Part shown: positions 58,677 through 64,000 of the stretch, piece after piece
Numbering within the stretch: the stretch's first letter is position 1
How the letters are laid out: each line of letters opens with the position of its first letter
NCBI RefSeq assembly: GCF_030272615.1
Contig: NC_081407.1
Coordinates: 435,026,730-435,090,729 of the forward strand
Source of the DNA: Cryptomeria japonica
Lineage: Eukaryota > Streptophyta > Pinopsida > Cupressales > Cupressaceae
DNA: 64,000 bases
Direction of reading: 5' to 3'
Translations under genes and position numbers: made by a program
The notes under the pieces: model-generated
The model's input: the letters and a program-made list of their open reading frames with translations, nothing else
The model's database searches: none
Told to the model about the DNA's origin: nothing

Positions 58677-60958
58677 ATGGGTGGCGTGGAGCTTGAAAAA
58701 TGGGTTACAGGGTGGGCAGCAAGAGACTCTTCTGCCCATTTGTTTCCTTACAAATACACACTCAGGTGGGAAATACTAATTCTTGCTGTTATAATTGATG
58801 ATATATTCCATGATCTTTCATAATTGAATTGCTGTATATATGACAGGAACCCAGGACCCCAAGATGTGATGCTGAGAGTCATTTACTGTGGCATATGTCA
58901 CACTGATTTGCATCAGATGAGAAATGACTTGGGAATATCTCGTTATCCCATGGTACCTGGGTAAATATGTTGACCTACATCCTGATCCTGTTGACTACCA
59001 TGATCCATGTTATATTCACTTCAGTGATTTCTTGTGTTTCTAATATTTGCGTTCATAGATGTTCTGGAACAGACATGAAGTGGTGGGGGTTGTGACTGAG
59101 CTTGGCAAGGAAGTGGAGAAGTTCAAGATAGGAGAGCATGTGGGTGTGGGGTATGTTATTGGATCATGCAAGAGCTGCCAAGCCTGTGGCGAAAAAATGG
59201 AACAGTATTGCAATAAGAAGATTTGGACCTACAATGATGTGTCCCCTGATGGCAAGCCTACACAGGGAGGGTTTGCAAGTACCATGGTAGTTGATCAGAT
59301 GTAAGTCTTTCTCTTTGGGGGTTTTGTTTTGTGTTCCTTACACTCTCCTCTGCTTCAGTACAATTAAATGGATTATCTTTGCTCACTTCTGGATTACCAC
59401 TATCACTTATTGATTCACCAATGGCTATCTTGTGAAGATAACGATAAGAGAACTCTAACAACCTTTGGAATTGAAATTAATTGATCTTTCCTATATTGCA
59501 TAATCTAGTATGATTTCTTCAATTGTTTGGATTGTCTCACTTTTTTGATGTCTTATGTTACAACTGTTAGATAATTGTCTTATAATCACTATGTGATTAA
59601 ATGGTTATCTTACATTGTGTACTCTGCTTCAGTTCAATTGTTTGATTATTCGCTTCTCTAAAGCAACAGATCAAAAAAAAAAGAGAGATCGATAATTTTA
59701 TCAGTCACTTCTCTAAAGCAACAGATCACCAAAAATTAAAAAAGTAATAAAAGTAAAATAGATCCTTACTATTACATTTTGATTCTGCAATATCTTGTTA
59801 CTCTGATTTAACCTGGATCATTAGTGGTTTAGTAGGACTGGTCTGTTGTAGTTATGTTTGTTGTGTAAAACAAAAAACTTTTGAGATGGTGCAGGTTTGT
59901 GGTTCACATCCCTGAAAATCTACCCCTTGAACAAGCTGCACCACTGTTATGTGCTGGAGTTACAGTCTACAGTCCAATGAAGCACTTTGGAATGACAGAG
60001 CCTGGCAAGAGATGTGGAATATTGGGGTTGGGGGGTGTAGGCCACATTGGTGTGAAGATTGCCAAGGCCCTTGGGCATCATGTGACTGTTATAAGCTCCT
60101 CTGATAACAAGAGAAAAGAGGCAATTGAAGTCCTTGGTGCAGATCAATACATTATTAGCAAAGACACCACCCAGATGCAGGTATGCTTTTTATGGCTAAT
60201 TTTAATCTAAGCTGCTGGTTTTGGTTCAGATCCTAGTTCAGGTTGGCAGATTCTATTGGTGGATCTAGCCAAATAAACTTTGAGGTTGGGTTTGTTTTAG
60301 ATTGTAGGTTAGAAACTGTATTGAAACTGCAAAGCTAAATTACATTGAGGTCCTATTCCCAACGGTCCAGTGACTTATTCCTTGATTTTCTGCCATTTTG
60401 ATAAATATCTAACGTCTACCTGTGTGGCAGGGAGCAGCAGAGAGCTTGGATTACATACTAGACACCATTCCAGCATGGCATTCAATGGAACAGTATCTTT
60501 CCCTGTTGAAGATCAATGGAAAAATGATTATGCTTGGGGTTACTATGGAGCCATTCACCTTTATCTCTGGCGGTTTAATCATTGGTAAATTTCCTAGCTT
60601 TATGATTCAAAAATATTTTTTATTAGGGATTATAATATTGGACAGTTAAGTGCTTTCTGCAACTAGTAGTAGTACTTTCATAAGTCATCTGAAAAGAATC
60701 TATCTTTCTTTCTTTTCATGGATTTTTTTAACAAATTTAATAAAAAATTCAGGAAGGAAGAGCATAGCTGGGAGTTTCATTGGCAGCGTGGAGGAAACAC
60801 AGGAAACTCTGAATTTCTGTGCAGAGAAGAAAGTTTCATGCCAGATTGAGATTGTGGGCATGGACTACTTGAACGAAGCGATGGAAAGACTAGCTAAGAA
60901 TGATGTTCGTTACAGATTTGTGGTTGATGTGGGTGCTAGCCATCTGGATCAGGAATAA
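58677..60958 (+). CDS. CAD: Cinnamyl alcohol dehydrogenase (CAD), six exons, 358 aa
   Basis: Zinc- and NADPH-dependent enzyme of the cytosolic MDR family that reduces hydroxycinnamaldehydes to monolignols, the last step of lignin precursor synthesis. Exons: 58677-58765, 58847-58960, 59073-59300, 59895-60180, 60431-60584, 60753-60958. All introns are GT-AG and the frame is open to TAA. Catalytic zinc ligands: Cys47 (YCGICHTD), His69-Glu70 (VPGHEVVG) and Cys163 (PLLCAGVT). Structural zinc: Cys100, 103, 106 and 114. Cofactor loop: GLGGVGHIG, then ISSSDNKR, whose serine favours NADPH. Trp119 and Phe299 of the CAD pocket are kept, but 95 is Tyr, 60 is Ile and 286-287 is Gly-Gly. Length is typical (about 357-360). 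It resembles gymnosperm CAD closely. In intron 2 an upstream AG (59057-59058) would shift the frame, so 59073 is the true acceptor. A divergent paralogue with another alcohol substrate is possible. Confidence 0.93.
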
Positions 60959-61478
60959 AGTTTATCATCCTCCATATAAGATCAATATGTGCAGGCCTCA
61001 GTTTTAAAATTGGTTTAGATTTGTGTGTCATTAATAATAGCTATTTTAGCCTGTCAAATGTTTATTATTAGGCGTAACTCTACATTGGTAATGAGTTTGA
61101 AAACAAACAGTAAGTCTGATGTAAATGTATTCTATTGTTTTTAAAAATGGTTAACTTTTTTTTATTTTTATTATTCGCTAATTGTTTGGAAGCTATCTAG
61201 ATTTTTTATTTTATTTTACATAGATTTTAAAAAATATAGGTATGTTAGTGAGAGCTCCCATCCACCTAAATTTTAAGGGAATTTATCCTTTATTTTCTTA
61301 AAAAAAAATTAAACGTACTTTAGTTCATGTTTCTTTAAAATAAATCACAGCATTCAAGGTGTTCTAAAATTTAAAAGTATTTTAGTTCGTGTTTCATGAG
61401 TAGTGGTTCACAAGAACCTATCTCTCATGAGAATGAATGATCCACTTAGCACTCATTGCATCTAGGTGATGTTCATAA
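60959..61478. other. CAD 3' flank
   Basis: AT-rich DNA. AATAAA overlaps the stop codon (60954-60959) and is too early to act as poly(A) signal. ATTAATAATAG (about 61029) is a weaker candidate. No gene seen. Confidence 0.45.
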
Positions 61479-61544
61479 GGGTGAAGCATTGGGACTTCCA
61501 CGGAGGTCACTCATCCCAATACTACTCCAACTCAAATGCACTTA
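61479..61544 (-). repeat. 5S rRNA-derived repeat fragment (Cassandra-like or SINE3-like)
   Basis: The minus strand aligns without gaps to the last 66 bases of plant 5S rRNA, about 48 of 66 identical by eye. Kept blocks include GGAGTAGTATTGGGATGAGT and GACCTCC. This covers the internal Pol III promoter region. The 5' half of 5S is missing. 5S-derived segments in plants occur in Cassandra TRIM LTRs and in pseudogenes. Paired LTRs were not found, so the class is open. Confidence 0.6.
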
Positions 61545-62270
61545 TATTTATATTCCGTAAGAGTTATTTTATATAGTGCTTAGTCAATAAGATTATAAAT
61601 TTTTGTCTATGGGTTTTTTGATAGTATTTTAAAGATTTGTTATTGGTTTTTAAGTATTAAATATACACCATAATTAAAAAACATTTTCAATGATTTTATA
61701 AAAAAGAAAGTTTGAAATTTTTTTAATTTAATTTATTGATGTTGATAATAATTTGCATATTAATATCTTAAATGAAAATATTTAATTTGTGCATTTGTTT
61801 TTTTACTAACCGCCTTTTTAATTGTATTATTTTGACACTACTATGTTAGAACTTATAGGCAAAGACATTATTATAAATGCCCACTAGTAGATGGACATAC
61901 ATTTCAAAGTTTGGAGAGAGTATGGTGGCCCAACGCATGCCCCAGTATGACACGAAACAAAAAAAAGTATCTTGATTGATTCCTAAGATTCCCCTATTTT
62001 TTTTTTTTTTATATGTTTAGCCATTTGCTAAACCTTTGTCATCTTCTATCGTTTATATTTTTAGTTTTTCGCCCTTAAATGATGTGTTTGCCTTTTTTTC
62101 CATCAATTATTACCCAAATGATTAGGAGTCTACTCCAACTAATGCATATTCACTATGGCAAATGAAAAGTTGGAAAAAACGATGGCCATCTTGGAATCAA
62201 AGGGTACTTTTAGATTTATGAAAAAATTTAGTAATAATTTTTTAAAAATTGAACGTTTATCAATGATGGC
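61545..62270. other. AT-rich intergenic DNA
   Basis: Runs of A and T, no gene or clear repeat boundary seen. A poly(T) run lies at about 61997-62011. Confidence 0.5.
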
Positions 62271-62545
62271 TTGAATGTGTGTGTGCGCGCGTGCGCATAT
62301 GTATGTATGTGTATATATATTTATACGTATGTATGTATGTATGTATGTATGTATACATATACACATACATATATATGTATATGTATATGTATATGTATAT
62401 ATAGGTATGTATATATAAATATGTATATGTATATATATTTATGTATATACATACATACATACATACACACACAAATGTATATGTACGTACATATATATAT
62501 ATATATATATATACATATATACATATACATATATATATACGTACA

Positions 62546-62641
<96 letters not shown>

Positions 62642-62765
62642 CATATATACATATACATATACATATACATTTGTGTGTGTATGTATGTATGTATATACAT
62701 AAATATATATACATATACATATTTATATATACATATACATATACCTATATATATATATATATATT

Positions 62766-62804
<39 letters not shown>

Positions 62805-62870
62805 TTGTGTGTGTATATGTATATGTGTACGCATATGTATATGTATACACATACACATATATATAGAGAG
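62271..62870. repeat. Compound microsatellite (GT, GTAT, AT, ACAT)
   Basis: Six hundred bases of alternating purine-pyrimidine repeats: GTGTGCGCGCGTGCG at the left edge, (GTAT)n at 62326-62354, long (TA)n and (TACA)n blocks in the middle, and (GT)n blocks at 62766-62784 and 62805-62815. Several open frames of tyrosine and isoleucine on both strands are repeat artefacts. The sequence is nearly self-complementary. Confidence 0.95.
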
Positions 62871-64000
62871 CAATTTAGAGATGATTTATAAGGAATTTGA
62901 ATGGGGATAAGTAAGACTCCCTCTTTTTTGTTCGTCTAGATTATTTTGGAACTATGTCCAAATTTTGGCGTCCCACTTTTTGTGCATTGATTTTTATGTC
63001 ATGCCAAATAGCTATTTGGAGCATGAGGAAAACAAGTTGTGAGGCATAGAGTGTAGGAAAGGAGTTGCTCTCACTATTTACTAAGATACTAAGGGATCCC
63101 AAGATAGAATGAATTAATGAACTAATAATTGAACTTAATGGTGTAAATAAAATGAACTAAGATGCCAATTTTGTGATATACCTAGAAATGCTTATAGAGG
63201 CTTGGTGTGAGCACAAATGACATATCAAACTCTAGGAATTGCTATAAAATATTAATTGAGCACCCTGGTAGGTGAGTGGGATGCATAATTAATCATCACT
63301 TAACCAACAATATAGGCTATTGTGATGGAGCTCCTTGTCTTCTATAAATCATTTTCCTTGTTTCCATTAGATTTTGCATCCAATGTGAGACTCATCTCTA
63401 GCTCCATATGTGATTGTATGATATGTTGATGATATTCATGTTCATAATTTTGTTGTATGCTTATGATTGGCATGTGTATGCTACATGACATGGATTATCT
63501 CTTATGCTTCTTATTGGTGATGTTGTCCCCTTGAGCATGTTATGTTTGGTTGGTTGTTTATATTTGTTGGCATGTATTCCATGATGGCTTAGCTTACTTT
63601 GTGGATGAAATGATGGTTATTTATATTGATTGACATGTGTGTGATCCATACACCCTTTTTTTGCATGAGTATGTGCACTTAAGCCCAAATGGATATTTTC
63701 TAGGATGGTGGAATGGACTCTTGAGTGTCACATTGTTGGGTGGCATAGAACCACTATTGGGGACATATAAGTTCTTGGAAGAGCTTTGGATAGTGCATAG
63801 TAGGATTTATCTACTTCTTGTCTTCAATTCTCTCATTTATTGCAATATGTTATAACATGTTTATTTTAGGGTGTATGACTCCTTTTATGTAATTATAATA
63901 CTGTATCGTAACCACCAATTAAGACTTAATGTAAACCACCCTCCTAAGTCGTGACTATGTGATTATTAATTTTACTACATTTTGATGTTGGTGATTCACA
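62871..64000. other. Unassigned right end
   Basis: Moderately AT-rich DNA without a supported gene. A 72-codon frame at 63637-63855 has no family features. The final 800 bases have the texture of an LTR or UTR (ATGATTGGCATGTG, TGTTGGTGATTCACA) but no partner or boundary is visible. Confidence 0.4.

Noticed and set aside
59059-59072. Upstream splice acceptor in CAD intron 2 (AG at 59057-59058)
   Set aside because: It would add 14 bases and shift the frame; the acceptor at 59071-59072 restores the P-G-H-E zinc motif.
61479-61544. Functional 5S rRNA gene
   Set aside because: Only 66 of about 120 bases, about 73% identity, 5' half missing, single copy in the window.
62139-62910. Several overlapping open frames of 75-198 codons on both strands rich in Tyr, Ile and Thr
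   Set aside because: All are translations of the compound microsatellite; present on both strands and in several frames.
1-64000. CRISPR arrays, operons or bacterial genes
   Set aside because: No regular repeat-spacer structure; spliced gene, LTR retrotransposons and composition show a plant nuclear genome.

Overview
The window is nuclear DNA from a seed plant with a large, repeat-filled genome. I infer a conifer: the one intact gene is a cinnamyl alcohol dehydrogenase (CAD) with gymnosperm-like sequence, it has six exons, and it sits beside deeply nested, old LTR retrotransposons with 1.0-1.7 kb LTRs. The species cannot be told from the sequence.

Layout. 1-2,500: the 3' end of a Ty1/copia element whose LTR is split by a solo Ty3/gypsy LTR (1150-2350, target duplication GATGT). 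2,400-7,600: AT-rich DNA in which I recognise nothing. 7,600-9,150: minus-strand remains of a Ty3/gypsy element (Gag C-terminus, proline-rich spacer, G-patch). 9,960-10,468: minus-strand end of a chromovirus integrase with chromodomain. 10,468-22,466: element B, a pol-less LTR element, with copia element A (15074-21734, CCATG duplication) inside one of its LTRs. 22,694-58,026: one 35-kb nested insertion. Its outer element is H, a gypsy element with gag and protease but no RT. H contains E (24348-54735, AGGTG), a pol-less element. E contains copia C (26443-41939) and pol-less element I (44239-51743). C contains copia F (31086-38343) and solo LTR G (38422-39640). The right LTR of H also holds a roughly 400-bp terminal-inverted-repeat element (55989-57804), which itself holds a solo LTR (56258-57668, ATGGG). 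58,560-60,958: the CAD gene, plus strand. 61,479-61,544: a 5S rRNA-derived repeat fragment. 62,271-62,870: a compound AT/GT microsatellite. 62,900-64,000: unassigned.

Main discovery candidate. Elements B, E and I share an architecture that I cannot match to a named retrotransposon lineage. ORF1 starts just after a tRNA-iMet primer site and encodes a long coiled coil followed by four CCHC zinc knuckles, without the usual copia N-terminal Gag domain. ORF2 encodes an unrecognised protein of up to about 1,046 codons. There is no protease, integrase or reverse transcriptase. ORF2 of I has stop codons but no frameshift, and every stop can be explained by C-to-T or G-to-A change. Segments of ORF2 can be matched among all three elements. 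The LTRs of I are homologous to those of the nearby autonomous copia element F, which suggests that F-type elements mobilise I-type elements.

All these LTR families (A, B, C/G, E, F, I) also share a two-hairpin motif and an AGAGGGGG-TGAATCA motif in the same relative place near the 5' leader. The second hairpin shows paired base changes. The shared motifs may be a packaging or dimerisation signal used in common. None of this was tested by database search or alignment software; alignments were made by eye.
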